Source: Haemonchus contortus (lineage: Eukaryota > Nematoda > Chromadorea > Rhabditida > Trichostrongylidae). From it: a stretch of 64,000 nt of DNA. Below, piece after piece: positions 25,463 through 39,289 of the stretch (its first letter is position 1; each line of letters opens with the position of its first letter). The stretch is from positions 1,762,743 through 1,826,742 of the forward strand of contig LS997567.1 in assembly GCA_000469685.2 (NCBI GenBank), read 5' to 3'. A program made the translations under genes and the position numbers. The notes beneath the pieces were generated by a model. That model saw nothing but the letters and a program-made list of their open reading frames with translations. It made no database searches and had not been told where the DNA came from.

Positions 25463-28400
25463 TTAAAACTGCTGCTGTTGGGATTGGAACTGTCCCGTGG
25501 CGGGAAAATTCTGTGTTTGTGCACCTGAATAGCCGGAGTACTGGGACGTGGCGTTTCCTGTAGATGTAGCCGGATAAGAAGCATTTGAAAATGTGTTCTG
25601 CGCCGGAGTCGTACCGGGTGGTGGTGGATTTGCTGACGACTGGGCTGCGCGTGCGTTCTGCTTCATTTGGGCTTCAATCAGGGCTGCTTGATCATGTAGT
25701 CCCATAGATCTGCAAGAGTCATTTGGAAATGAAACCATTCTTCGGGTCATCCCTCTTTGCCATTACGGCGCATGTCGCTTGTGATATAATCATTTCGGGG
25801 CGGCAAACAGTATGTGGCCGATAGATGTCACGGTGATTTACCCCAGAACTCAGCTACATCGCAAAGCTCTTAACTACCGGCTCAAGAGGCCTCACACAAA
25901 TTTTGAACGGTTGCCATACTGCATTATTAATAACAGAAATTTCCCACATCAAACATTTGATTGCACAGAAATAAAAGCCGCTCTCCATAACCAAAGCTGC
26001 AAGCTACTCACCTGTAGTACTCGGCCCATTGAGCAGAATAATCCGGTTGACCAGTTTGCGGGTTGATGGTTGGACCAGTCGAAGTTGTACTCGAACTTTG
26101 AGAGGCGCTTGCTGGTTGCGCTCCAGATTGAGGCACATACGTATAACTCTGCATATTACCATAAGAATTTTGCGCATTAGCTGCGCCACCAGTATAGTAC
26201 TGTCCAGCGGCCTGGTTCGCCCATCCATTTCCAGCATCGGGTTGTTGGGCTACAACAGTCACAATTTTAACACAATAATAATTCATACAAATTTGCAAAT
26301 TGGTACTGCTTCATACCGTATGTGTTATTCCATAGGCTAGCGCCGTACTGACCGTTGTATTGCGACACACTATAGTTGCTACCATTAGGGGCACCGGCTC
26401 CAGTGAACGGAGGCACAGGGGTGCCTGGAGCAATGTCACCAACCTGAAACATCGTAAAACGTCTTCCAAAACAATGCTTCCTGTCGTTAAGCCGAAACGC
26501 TAAATATCAGCTGACAATCAAAATCGCACACGTCCGAACTCAAGCGCACTATCGGTCTGGGGCAAGCCCGTGGGTTAGGTTAACTACTATATACTTTACC
26601 AACTCCCGTCAACTGACAATGCGCTTGGAATTAATTTCAAAAAGCCAAATGAACTCATACATGTCCAACCAGATCTACTCATGCAGGTTAATAGTAACAA
26701 CAAAACGAATACATGTAAAGAACGATTTGACAGTTAATAATTAAACGCGAAATCAACACGCCAACTCATTCCTAGCTACCCATACGGATTGATACTAAAT
26801 ACCATAGCGATTAATTGTACAAGATGTATTCACACAGTTTACTTGATCTATGCAATTGTATTCACAACAAATGCACAAATAACTATGTATGAACAATCTA
26901 GTTACATCTACCTGTACCTCTAAATATCTATCCGCAACTCGCAACTAATATCTACTATCACAGCACAATACATGCCATAGAGCAGGTTTTTGGCAGAGAC
27001 TGCGAATTCTTCTTTTAAATTAGTTCGTTACAGGGCTGAGCCGCTATCATACTCGTTACCTCTATGGGACTGCTCTTACTGAACTCGTACTCACGACTAG
27101 ATTCATCACGACGCCAGGCAAGTCAGTTTCATACATCAACATCTTCCCTTTTCATAAGCCCTGCTATTTTCTTACAGATTTACTAGCCCTTTCCAGTTTT
27201 CACATTAAGTAAACTGTGCATTAGTTCCGGCAAAAGATGTATTCATTGATATGCTCTGTCAGCAGCTTCTTGCATCCATTGCCTTCAATTCCCAAAAGAC
27301 CAACACTTTTTGTTATCGTATTTCATTGCTTTTGACTATGTTGTCAGAAAGATTGCGAAGAACGTTTCCAAATACTGGGTGACGGAAGCATTTGAAAGCA
27401 CATTTATTTTGCAGGCAATTTCTAGATTTAACGCTAGGCCTCAACCGTTCCCACGTCTCCTTTTTTGGTGCAAAGAAAAATGCCATTTATGGCAGTTACT
27501 CCCAGACTTCCAGAAAATTAAGTCAAACGCAAAAAATTAGAAAATCCGAGCATTTTCCAACGACCCTTAAACCTGTCACCAGGAAACTTGTATAGACACA
27601 CTGGAGGAAAGGGTGCAAACGAATCTGCATTCAGAGGAATCTTCAGAAAAGGGTTCAATTGTTCCAACGCGATGAATGTTCGCCCATCAATCTGGGCCAG
27701 CTTATGATCCGGAACTTTTGCATCTAACACCACCTAACTTGGGCATTTAACAATATCGCACCATCATTATAAGTAATTCAAGAATTTCCAATTCACTGTT
27801 TTAATTCTTCAACATTGTTTTGCCAGACGGTAGTTGGTTGAAAAGTAGTTGGCAATGGTAGACCGGTTCTAATTCGCAATGCACTTGAGCCCGCTGCGCT
27901 TCGATTTCCTCAATTCGCATTCTGTACCAAAAAAGTGCCCACAACGATACCCAAAAACACAAGCTAAAGCCAGGCTAAGATTAGAACCGAAAAGACAGGT
28001 AAGGTTGAATCTTCAAAAAATAGAAGCGATACAAAATATGGTTGCCACTTCAGGCGTCAACGTCAACTGTACGTTGCAATTGCACGTGAGACCGCTGAGC
28101 GGCGAATTTTTTCCGCGAGTCATAAGCTTAAACGCCAGATCCCGGGATGCTGCCCGCTTCATCAATCACTCAATTGTCACACACTGCAAACGCAATAGCC
28201 TGGGATAGCAACCATAAACTACCTTGATTCGAATAATGTGTTGTGCATGATGAACTTGATATGGAGTACCACGGATTATAAATACCTGCGAAAAAAGATA
28301 AACAATTACAACGCGTCAATGTTAGTAAGGATTTCATATTTAGAAAAACCTTTTCTTGGGGATTCGGTGGAGGATCGCGAGATAGCTCGCAGTGCGCGCC

Positions 28401-31400
28401 ACTTTCAGCGTTGATCTGTAAAACATCAAATATATTCATGAAATCTCATTGGAATAGTGACGGTTGGTAATACATACCTGCTTGATAGTCTCTCCTCCTT
28501 TACCTATAACGAGACCCGTCTTATTTGATGGGACATGCATATAGAAAGCCTGAAGTTGATGTGTCTATAAAAAGTTTCAATGAAAAGTTGGATGTTAGTT
28601 CGTCGAGTTTGAAATCCACTTCAATCATGGTGCATTCATAAAGAAAAAAAAGTGATAGACAATTGCAACACAAAGCGAATGAAGCAAACAAATCATCCAC
28701 TGATACAAAGCAAAAAACAGTGCAGTTGCATAATATCAATAGGGAAATTCGATAAATGGCCAAAAAATCCGACGAAAACCACTAGCATCACGAATGTCAA
28801 ACAATATATGTTTAACAGAAAGAAAAACAACCTAAACGTCGTTTAGTTATTTTTCCATTTTTCCCCGTTTTCGGCTGTTTCCGTTTGATCTTCTTCTGCC
28901 AGCTTCTTGTTAATACTGAAGAAGAATTTGAAGGGAAGAAACAAGGAATGATATTCTTGCATCTGCCAACATCAATTCCAAATTTACAGGGATGCCAAAA
29001 TGAACACGTTAAACCCAGTCTTCTTACAGTTACTAAAAGTGAGTGCAGAGGAAAGATAACTTGTGCCAAATGTGCCTTACTGAAGCTGCATACAGACATG
29101 GACAACACAAAGCAAAGCAAGCCATGACATGGACAACGGACACCGCTTAACATCGTGCATAGCATTAATAAGGGGTGCACATGCATACACATAAAGATGC
29201 CAAAACGAACCTCTGTTTGACCGGTCATCAGTGAGCCACTACAGCTTTTATGAACCAGTTCGGTGATGAGCTCAGTAGCCTTGTAGATCTGCTCTCTTGA
29301 TCCCATAATGACTGCACATCGATCGGGAGATGTTGGATCATCTGAAAAAGTATTTCTGTTGACTCAAAGATTCGGCTGACTTTCAACGTCAAACTCGATA
29401 TCCAATACATCTAGGAACGCACTCGAACTAGGAAAGCTCTCACTGCCTCATATCATTTGTGTGTGTGTTTACAACTGAACGAATCAGGGTCTACTTTTTT
29501 TCAGACGCGATGAGCACCTGCACTCTCCGTCCCGATAGCACCCACATTACAATGTGACAAGCAAAAGCAAAGTCGCCTACGCACCACGTCAAGGTCAGTC
29601 ATTAAAATCGACACTTCATGCATATAAGAAGCCGTGCAAGCTACAAATGTCATATATCTCCTATTTCTTGTAAATTCGAAAGTAAGAACACGCACTCCAA
29701 AATTACAATGCTTCGGAAAAACTGTAGTTTATGGGTTACTTGTAAGATTAGTGGCAATAAACCTACGCCTTGTACCTATACGAAACAGTTTAGGCTAATG
29801 CTACTTCGAACTGCGACCCACAAATTTTCTATTTCATTTTCAGCATTTTCTTGGTTCCCTTACTTGTGCTACTTGTGCAAAAAATTACTTTCGCCACTGG
29901 GACATCTGGACGGAACTTCTAGACAAACCCATGCTCTGAAATGTCCCTCCGATCCCCACCGCTACGTACTTAACACAGCGGACGACCAGCTCGCTATGGC
30001 AGCCGCGCCGCGGCCGGTGCAACTCGGGTGCAGCGTGTTCAACCAATTTCAAACATTGGTTTCCGCGCGCAAAATGCGCCAACATGCGCCCCTTCACGCT
30101 TTCAAAGTTCGTGTGGTGCTCGTAAAAAACGTTGAGTGCTAGTAATAGAACTTGTACTTGAACGTACACTTCGTACATCGCACTATTAGGGCTACTTTTT
30201 TAAAATGGAACCTCATGAGGGATTCAACCCGTGCAGTGCGCTGACTTCCACTGCTCGCCGGAGTATGGTTGGTATGCTTTAGCTTGGCATCATGCTTCCC
30301 TAGCAATAAGGATTGAAGTTCATTGGGATTCTTCAAGTGAAGGTGTTGGATCCCTCACCTGACTAGGACAACGTAGATCTAGATTTACACTCAGCTGACA
30401 ACTTTAAGCTGTTTGCCTGCCATTCTCGATTAGGATGAGAACTAGCATCATCTCGTAAGTATAATCTATTGTCAATGAGAAGTTCATCGTTACAATTAAC
30501 GCAAGCCTAAGTGTATCACATCTTTGAGCATTTCACTATGGGAAAATAATCTCATTTATCATCTCAAGCATCAGTGAGTTTCCCAATCGATTTTCAACAA
30601 GCATACTTGTGAAACTACACATATACTTTGCAGGTCTCGTGCTCTTTGAGGAACTCTCAAGACTGGATCAGACACAACACAGCTATCAGAAGTCAGCTAG
30701 CAAAGAGAGACTCGACATACCATCAGCTTTGAACTGAATCTTCGTCCCCGTCTCCATAGCGAGCCGCTTTATGGTCTCTCCTCCTTTACCTATAATCATG
30801 CCGACACTAGCACGAGGGACCACCACCTGAAAGTTAACGATGATTCAACAATGAAAATTTTAAAAATCAATCTCAGGTTCAAGTTTAATTGCATCAGAAT
30901 GTTAAATGTTCTTGACGATATTCTTACTTCTCCTTTTGCTGTGGCTTGCTCGGAATAAAGACGTGGTATAGTGCCATTATCCTCCCGAGAGTTGATCAAA
31001 TCGGTAACAAGCCGCTTAGCTACTTCGACCTTAAATGTTGTTGTTGACACTTCTGTATACATTGCGATTGATTCATTTTTATTTCTTAGTAATTGCTGTT
31101 CTTTTGTACCACACAAATGCAAGTTCCTGTGTGTCTGCTGGTGCATATCTTCAAACTCTATTATGGAAAAATGGCTGGAATATATTTTTGTATAGCCATT
31201 TGAAATGTGTATAAATAATTACTTTTTCTGGCTCTCCTGTAATGCGCAGTGGTTTTGACTGTCCAGTTACTTCTTGTGAATCTTGTATCATTACCATTTT
31301 ACAACCTGCTTGTTCCTATAACACCAGAACAGTATAATGATGAAGTTTCTATGATTATGTGTTTGACGCCTGATGGATTCAAAAGGTTTTCAAACCTGTA

Positions 31401-33241
31401 ATTGTTTTATGGTTTCCCCTAATTTTCCTATTACAAGACCACATTTCGTAGCTGGTATAGTCATTTCCACTGTTATGGCACGGCCATCGGTGGGGGTGAA
31501 GTTTTGAGTCGCAGGACGTGACGCTGCTCTGGTGATGACATCGGTTATCATTTGTTTGGCTCTTTCCACCGATATCTGAAAGGACAATCATCGAGGACAT
31601 ACTCAAGGTACGGTGAACTGTACTATTATGTTGTTATGATAGCTACTATCCTAAAGTGATGGGTTACCTAGAGTATCGCCTAATTATGTCATTTAGGGGC
31701 CTCGATGTGACCCTAAACGTTCTCCAACTGTCATTGATCGCAGCCTCATTAAGTGAGATTAGAAGAATGTCGCCGATATACTTCGTACCCAAAAAAGTCT
31801 CAAAGCACGCTAAGCAAAAAGCGGTATTTAAGATTAGCTAGCCCAGTCCATTTCTGAGGTAGTTCCTTCCACACACACAAAAGCCACCTTTCAGACCTTC
31901 CTCACATCGTTGTCATTCACTTGGATTAGTCGTGACATTATGACAAACGTACCTTGCTTCCTTGCAGTGTGCATTGACGAACGCCAGTGCTGGGGTCACC
32001 ATCCGGGCTCATTTGTACTCGACATCCCGTCGTGCTTTGGATATTTTGTATTTCTGAGCCGCCTCTACCGATAACTGAAGCAGTGATCATTAGCCAAACT
32101 AGGTCCGCAATTTTGCGTTCACATGTCCACGGGGTGTGCACAACCCACCTAGGCCTACAGTATTCTCTGGGACACTGATGATTTCGACGACAGTCTCGGC
32201 TGCACTAGCAACTGTCGGAATCATTGAGGTTGGCGCTCCGAATCCCATCTGTTGTACCATCCCGCTTCCATCCATGGCACCTTCGATGTTGCTCCTTTTC
32301 ACGGGATTCGCTGAAAATGCTAAACCACGTTATCTTCGGTTATGACGTAAATTATTACATTCAATTAATTTTAGAGGTCTGGAAAGGACATAAAATTGAA
32401 AACAATGAACATCACTATTATTCGAACAAAATAATCAGCACGAAAATTGAACCAGGCGACGCACGCTCAGAGTCTTCAGGATAGCAGCGCTTCAGCGTTG
32501 GATTTGTAGTAGTGTCGGCACCAGAATGCTAAACAACATTAGAAATCGTGTCAACAGAGGGTTCTAGTTTTTTTTAGTCTTTTTTACGAACCAATAATAA
32601 AAAATATCATCAATAATATTAATGCATGAAAAATTACAATTAAGCAATTAATTTCTTCAATACTACAGCCACCAATTGTGAGATTTCTCAGATACAAAAC
32701 CGCGCGCAATTTCGTGTATAACGAAACAAAGACCACTGAAATCATACTGCAAAGGTTGATGACGTGCGGGGCAGCGTCACCCCAATTCAATCGAAGTTCT
32801 CACGAACAAAAATTGAAACGCAAAAAAACTGGCATGGCAAAACTGTTGAAATTCATCACCACTAACATGAATTGCGTACAAAAGAGAGGTAGGGTGTTAC
32901 GGCAAAAATCGAAACACGTTTATTTTTCCGGCTTCAGAATCGAATAATATCGAACAAGAAAACCGACAAAACACCCATAACGGCAAATCATTTAAATTGT
33001 ACGCGAATTGCAATTGTTCAAAGCACCAATTTCGTTTATTCATAGTATGTAACGACATGGAACGAACGAAATTATCTTATGACTCATTCACCCATCCCAA
33101 ACAAGCATCACCAATATACGAATCAAACCACGTCACTTACCAATTTTTGTTTGAAATTATTAAAACTCTTACCTCTCTAGCACGTAGAAGAGCGTCTAGA
33201 GCGTCGTGGACAGCTTTTTCTTCGACTATACCTCCAGACAT
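25463..33241 (-). CDS. FUBP: FUBP/KHSRP-family protein, four KH domains, 15 exons
   Basis: A single-stranded DNA/RNA-binding regulator of the far-upstream-element-binding family. Exons: 33241-33173, 32528-32453, 32310-32149, 32074-31953, 31575-31396, 31315-31223, 31029-30928, 30826-30721, 29341-29211, 28549-28478, 28415-28350, 28285-28223, 26443-26317, 26249-26012, 25709-25463. They total 1854 nt, giving 617 aa; every junction keeps phase and human FUBP1 is 644 aa. The N-terminus (MSGGIVEEKAVHDALDALLR) and the KRCYPEDSER segment match the family N-terminal region. KH GXXG loops are VIGRGG (KH1), VIGKLGETIK (KH2), MIIGKGGETIK (KH3) and LVIGKGGETIK (KH4). After KH4 comes a P/G/Q/S-rich tail with one QPDYSAQWAEYYR motif, the FUBP transactivation signature, and a Q-rich end (QSQQQQF). 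The start is the only in-frame ATG before a good donor. The largest intron (26444-28222) lies after KH4. Confidence 0.95.
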
Positions 33242-36200
33242 ACCGCGTATACGGCCATAGGATGGAGGGTGAGCAGTCGTTGACACGAAAAGGGTCACAA
33301 TGAGCGGAAAGAAACGCGACGCAAACGCTCGCTCAATAGAGATTCCAGAAGGGGGGAGGACGCACGCGGACCCTACGGTAGGTGCAATTCAAATGGGACA
33401 GGCGCAACAACTTCTTACAATTATTACAAGAAACAGGAGTAAGTATAGACAACGTGCTGGCCCGAAAACGGTAGAGAAACTCACGAAGAATAAGGGAAAT
33501 TTGAGAAATCTGTAAAGTTTTCAGGAATCTGAAGCAAGGTATGGATCGATGGTTCCAGTTGTGACTCAACAGACGCTCGTCACATTCGAATTACAACGTA
33601 CTTCGTTACGAAAATCATCGCTAGCTCCGCACTGTTGCTGTGGAAGAAATACCTGGTTGAAAGGTACGAGTTTCAAATGTAATGGATGATTTAGTAGCAG
33701 TACAGTCCTAGAAGTTTTGGTTGAACATGATCGTTTTGATAAAGCACACATGACCTGCACTATCTATCCTGGTCACGTGATGGTCGATACCGTAATCCCC
33801 TGATGGTTTGAGCGATGATCCTGTGATGAGACATTGTTTCTCATAACGAAATCCCAAGGTCTATTATCATTACGTCCCTCAAAGCAAATGTATCACAATA
33901 CTATTTCGACAGGGACGGAACCATGGCCTAGGTGTCTCACATCCTTAAGATCCCATAAGCCAAGGCTGAGGTTCCGGATAAAACTACCCCAGGTATATCT
34001 TGTCTCCCCCTAATCATATACAAGCGGTTACCCCAACCGATATTTGTGTGCACGGGGTCCTATCGTTGTTGTGCTGGCATGCTCGCAATTTACCCCGCCC
34101 CGCCCATGCTGTATTCCCGTACACCCCGATGTTCTGGGCAGGACGAATGCATGGCGTGTGCCTTGGAGAGTGGTAGGGCGGGCTCTCATAAGACTTGTAA
34201 TGGCACTGTAACTTATGCTATTTTGTATTCCTATCATCCATTACATTTTGAAGCTCCTGCCTCAGAGTTCTAATAAAACATAGAAATACAGGATTCTCTT
34301 CCAGAATAACAGCAAGGAACTAGTAACTAATTACCTGTGATGTCTTCATATCATTGATGACGCAACAAGAACCATCGATTACTTGCATACATAACTGAAG
34401 AATCTGCAAATCTGGAAGACAGATGGCGATTAGGCCTTTGCTTAGTTGGAGGACCCTACTGCTCTCGCTCTTTGATAGGTATTATACCGAATTGCTCTAC
34501 TGACAGGATAGCCTCATCGAATTGGTCCATGGGAGCCAGTTATGTTGCTGAGAACCGGATCGGAAGTCGGAATGTCCTATATTTGAATTCAAATGACATA
34601 AACTCGTTCCCTGGGTACCCCTAAGTACTCGATGATTGAATTTTTTGGGTCGTGGGCATGATCTTGCAGGAGTCTCTATCGTTTCATTCTCAGGCTGACG
34701 ACACGAGCTTCCCTGACTTGATCCTCTCCCAGTGGACGTCCCCATCAGCCCCTTCGGTCCCGAAGCCTGCTAGAACTATTGAGGAAGTTGCGTACCGAAT
34801 GCTCGTAACCAAAGAGTTGAGACTCTTGGCAGCCGACAGGGATGCTACCCGGCCCTCTCCAGTTCCCACCACAACGGATGCCTACAACCATAGCCCACTC
34901 TGGCGTGGTCAAAAAGTAACGGATCACTTACAACTGGAATTATTTGTTGGGCATAAAGATGTGTAGATGCAATTTGATTTGACTCTATCGATCAAAAATG
35001 GGATATGGATATAGGTGTCTACGTGAACTCAAATAGGTAGGTCCCCATGCGCCGTGACTGTACATTTTTGCTGACCGGTCAGAATCAGAGGTTACAACGA
35101 TTGTTGAATGACTTCGAGTCAAGAAAGGCTTTTAAGAGAGAACTGAAGGTTTTGGGTACCTATTGGGTTCGCTTTCGGAATCAAAGATATAGCTGAATCA
35201 TCATGGCACAGAGGCTATCTAGGATCGCCTAACCAGTAGAGGGAAGAGGACTAGTGAGGAGAGAAACTCATTTACTAGAAGGTAAGAGTGAGGTAAAGAG
35301 GCAAGAATGACAACCGGAAGAGGAACAATTCGACACGGACGTCACGAGGACAATAGCGGCGCGAGCGGGCAGGGCGGGGGGAGTTCTGATCTCCGCTCAA
35401 TTACGATGTACCTATGGCTGCTCCTAAGTACTGATAAGGATCTACCCAGTAGAAGCCAGTCCATGAGGAAGGGCTCATGGTCCTTCGAAAAGCAGCCGGC
35501 TTTCATCTACGAAAGACAAGCCAGTCAGAGGAATTCAAGAAGAATCCATTGGCCCATTCGACTGTCAATTATCGATAGGTGATCGCTATCAAACGATTTG
35601 ATCAGCCAATTCGATTAACCTCCCGCGCCAGTGAGACGGCCGGCCGGACATGCAAAAAGCTATTCAAAAACTAAAGGACGGAGAGCGATGATGTTGTAGG
35701 AACTCTCACGACCCCGAAAATCTTTTGGAACCATCTATCACGGGGATATAGCGAATCTGTTTACCTAGCTGTGTTCTCCCTCAAAATAATCCAGTATTTC
35801 AAAACTTTATCATTATCTAAGTGACTATTTTGAGATATCGCCCGATCTCTGAAATAACAAGCTTGTGGTACTATTCTTTTCACGTCCACTACGGCGGCGT
35901 ACTTGAGCGCAGACAATACCATGCAGTATCACTCCTTATCACATGTTTTTACTGATTTCGCGATTTTATTTGGATTATACCGTCACTATATCTTTATTTT
36001 TATTATTATTATATGGAGTTTCATCCAAATTTCCATGTAATCTTCGTGCATGTAATAAACAATAGTATAATAATAATAGTAATAATAATATTTGCATTTA
36101 TAAGTATTACTAATTGCCCGAAGTCTATTATCACAAAGCGCACAGTGAGCAGTCTTCCTTTAGCCGTTTACACCAAGTATCCTATGGTAATTGTCTGATA

Positions 36201-36755
36201 GCGGACCAAAGTTAACTGGAATTTTTTTGGTGGTTTGTCTCTTTTTACTTATTAATGAAAATTAAAAAATTTCGATTTTTGAATTCCTAATTGTGAGTAA
36301 ATTTGAACAATTGCAATTCGCTTTTTCACGACACATGATTTACTGAAAAATGAACTTACTTGTGAGCACTATTTTAGTGATACGACAATACAATAATAAT
36401 ATCACTAACAAATTTATACTGTTAATGAAACAGGCTATAAAACAACTATCATTACAATAAATATACGACATTAATAAAACAGGTTGGAAAAATTCATTAT
36501 AGAACCATTATTATCGAAGAATCATTATAACATACTTAATATGCACAAGATACAATGGAATAGCAAAACAACGAAATATTTATTGTAAACAAATGTACAA
36601 ATGCACATCACATAATTTATCAATAATGTACAACGTACGATAAGCAATTTCAATCCAATACCAAAAATAAAACGGGTCGTTTGGGGCCATTATTTTTTTC
36701 AAAAAAAAAAACTTACCATGAAAAAAAGTAGAAATAAATAAAAGTGTAACAGTAC
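33242..36755. other. Upstream of FUBP; no supported gene
   Basis: The region next to the FUBP start should hold its promoter, but no TATA box or clear trans-splice acceptor was identified. A plus-strand open frame begins with ATG only 58 bp from the FUBP ATG (33300) and has a possible ACG|GTAGGT donor at 33378; it is too weak to call. 34.0-35.6 kb has G/C-rich repeat-like sequence without a frame I can support, and 35.9-36.7 kb is very AT-rich. Confidence 0.45.
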
Positions 36756-38228
36756 CTGGATCGTAGTTAACGTAGACCATCACATTGTCCCAGGTATCGT
36801 AATTGTAATCTGCTCCGAAGCGTTTTTGAGGTGGACTCTAAAATAAGACAAATAAAAATGCAGAACCGCATTCATAGTCAAATACAATATCTACTGATGT
36901 TCAAGTACGTTACAGCAGTACCACTATCTATGACTATCATCGAGGCAGTAATTACTGTCCTATTTGAGTCTATGAACGCATAACCTTAAACTGGGAAATT
37001 TTCTGTTGGATTCAACTTTTCATTCGCGTTTTATTCAGCATTAACTACTAGGTAATCCGTGCGAGGGTGATTGCTTAGTAGCCGTGCGGTGCAATCAATA
37101 AATGTGCGCCAGTTCTACTTTTTGTTTAGACAGATAATCAAGTGTTAGTGAGCATTATTAGAGCGTCCGCTCGTTGCCTATGCCATCCTTCAGAGCGCTC
37201 TCTCTTCAAGGTATGTGGGCCAGAAAGACTGTATGCAGAATTCAACGGTTCAACCAACGCCCGTCTCCGTCCGTCGCGTGCGTGCGAGCGACGACGGCGC
37301 TAGCCACTTGTTGACAACACTGACACGGACGGACGGACAGGCGTCCGCTGTATCGTTGAGGTCTGAAAGCATCCAAAGGAAAATTTTCAGTAGTTTTAAA
37401 AGCATATTTCGAAATGCAAAACAGAGAGAGAAGGTATGAAAAATGATGGATATGTTGTAAATTGATAAGGGTAATTACTGGTTGATCAGTTAAAGTGCTC
37501 AGGGAGAAGTAAAGGCTGATTCTCGCTGCGACACCAATAAGACAACCGCATAAAATTTTTTGCATTGACAAAGTAGCTAAATGGCATTGCAGAAAGTCCG
37601 CTCTTTCTTGCTATTTGCTTGTTTTTCTTTATGTGAGTGAACACTGAGATCAACCGGATTGATCAAAGATATGTAGCAGCAATTAATCAGTTTAAACCAG
37701 CTGATCCTACTAATCTACTCTACTTCGAATTTAGGCCTCAAGGATAGGCACGGAAGTCGTTCCAATCACCGTGAATTTCGCCGCGCAATTTGCCGCGCGC
37801 ATCCTCGGACGCACGTATGTACCCAAACCTCACTCGGAATAATCAGTGAATATCATCATCATCCACAAAAAAATAATTCGTTGGACGCTAACTTTTGAGT
37901 GACGTTTTTTCTTAGCTTTGTTCTGGACTAGTGGCGGTGGAGCCCCAGCTGAAATCTAGTCCTTGAAGTGCTCCTCTCACTCCGCCCGGGCGTCCTATCT
38001 ACGACCCGTAATGGCCTTCGTAATGTCTGATGCTTGCAAGAACTACGAGCACCCACTATGTTTTTTTTCATTTTGACGTTGAAATCGCTTTTTAATTTCG
38101 TTTCAAAAAACAAACATTCTATGAGCTCGTACCTCTGGCGGGGTTTTAGGGCCTTTCCGCTTCGGGGGTTCCACATGAACTTGTTGTCCGAACACGTCGC
38201 CGGATCCTCTCATAGTCATGTCAAAAGT
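36756..38228 (-). CDS. Two linked exons of an unidentified gene (partial)
   Basis: The exon 38228-38133 follows an acattttcag acceptor and ends at GAG|GTACGA. Its frame reads MTMRGSGDVFGQQVHVEPPK, then a K/P-rich tail. The exon 36837-36756 follows tattttag and ends at CCAG|GTACTG. It reads SPPQKRFGADYNYDTWDNVM, then a short VYVNYDP end. Phases fit exactly (96 nt, phase 0 to 0; 82 nt, leaving phase 1). Neither a start nor a stop exon was found, and the family is not recognised; the basic-proline stretch followed by the YDTWDN block suggests a linker next to a folded domain. Further exons may lie in the AT-rich DNA to the left or upstream of 38.2 kb. Confidence 0.5.
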
Positions 38229-38330
38229 CTGAAAATGTAATGTTTGTATTCTCAAAAAAGTTTGTCTACTGTGTTCGCATTTGATGTGCGAGCTTTATGC
38301 ACAATTTATATTTGCTGCTGTTGCGAGAAC

Positions 38331-38364
38331 TGCTATTGGTGGATCCAAGCATCCACCAATAGCA
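38331..38364. repeat. Perfect 14 bp inverted repeat, 6 nt loop
   Basis: tgctattggtggat at 38331-38344 is matched by its reverse complement at 38351-38364 around the loop ccaagc. It could fold as a tight stem-loop. It lies upstream of the exon at 38133-38228. Confidence 0.9.
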
Positions 38365-39289
38365 AACATGCAGCGACACTGATAGATATAAACTGATCGT
38401 TTTAAGCAATATTTGTCACAATGCCCATGAATAAGAACGCCTTACCGACATTCGGCACCCAACTGAGATTCGTAAACCTCTAGTAACCTATCCTACCTAG
38501 GGGAAATTAAATAAATTTGGTATCGATACTGGTTCTTTTCTGGCGATATTTTGACATGGCTCTGTAAATATGGTCCAGCATACTACTCGACATGAATTAA
38601 GCTGGCATCGACCATGACGCCATTATCGATTTATCAGACCGAATGACGCATGTCGCAAAGGCACCTCTATGGTTGCGCAGTTATTTAAAACTCGCGCATT
38701 GCATTTCAGATTTTGCAGCCTGCGTCTCTGCAGCGAGTGGATCGCATTCGCCTGCCACGCTTGCCGCACCCAATCGCGCGCATTCGCGTGCTGTGAAAGG
38801 CAGGTTTTGAATTCACCCGCGGAAAAACTACCGTAATTCTTTTACATCATTTAGGTGACTGTCTGTTTTCCGACTGATAGCTGTCTGAATAATTCAGGCG
38901 AAAAATATACCAGGATTTCCTAGATTGAACCACATGTCAGTGAAGGATAAACGTTTTCGAAGTCGCGCGGCGACCGAAATATGACGCACCACTACGGATA
39001 CCGTTGGTAGGTGGTTCTGTTACAACCGTCTTTACTATGGTACCAGCTTTGACATTTTGCAACCAGCTGTTCCGTTCTAGTTTGAGAGCCATGAATCTCA
39101 CACCTGCCATATCTTTTGCGAGGTCGCAATGACTTTTCGTTATCCAACTTGATCCTTTGCTGTTCTGCCTTATTTTCTTGTAAGCATAAAAGTGAAGAGC
39201 AAGCACGGCGGGAAGAAAGTATAAAAATACCTTTACTGGCGAATTGTCAGAGTTGGTGCTACGGTAAGGGCGTCCGTGGTGAATCAAAT

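Noticed and set aside
28812..29306. 164-codon minus-strand frame overlapping FUBP exon 9
   Set aside because: Only 29211-29306 is exon; the rest runs on into the following intron in a frame not used by the gene.
29618..30142. 174-codon plus-strand frame
   Set aside because: It lies wholly inside FUBP intron 8 on the opposite strand, with no recognised domain or splice context.
33300..33515. Plus-strand ATG frame as a divergent partner gene of FUBP
   Set aside because: Only 58 bp separates it from the FUBP ATG, no second exon was found, and its composition is not clearly coding.
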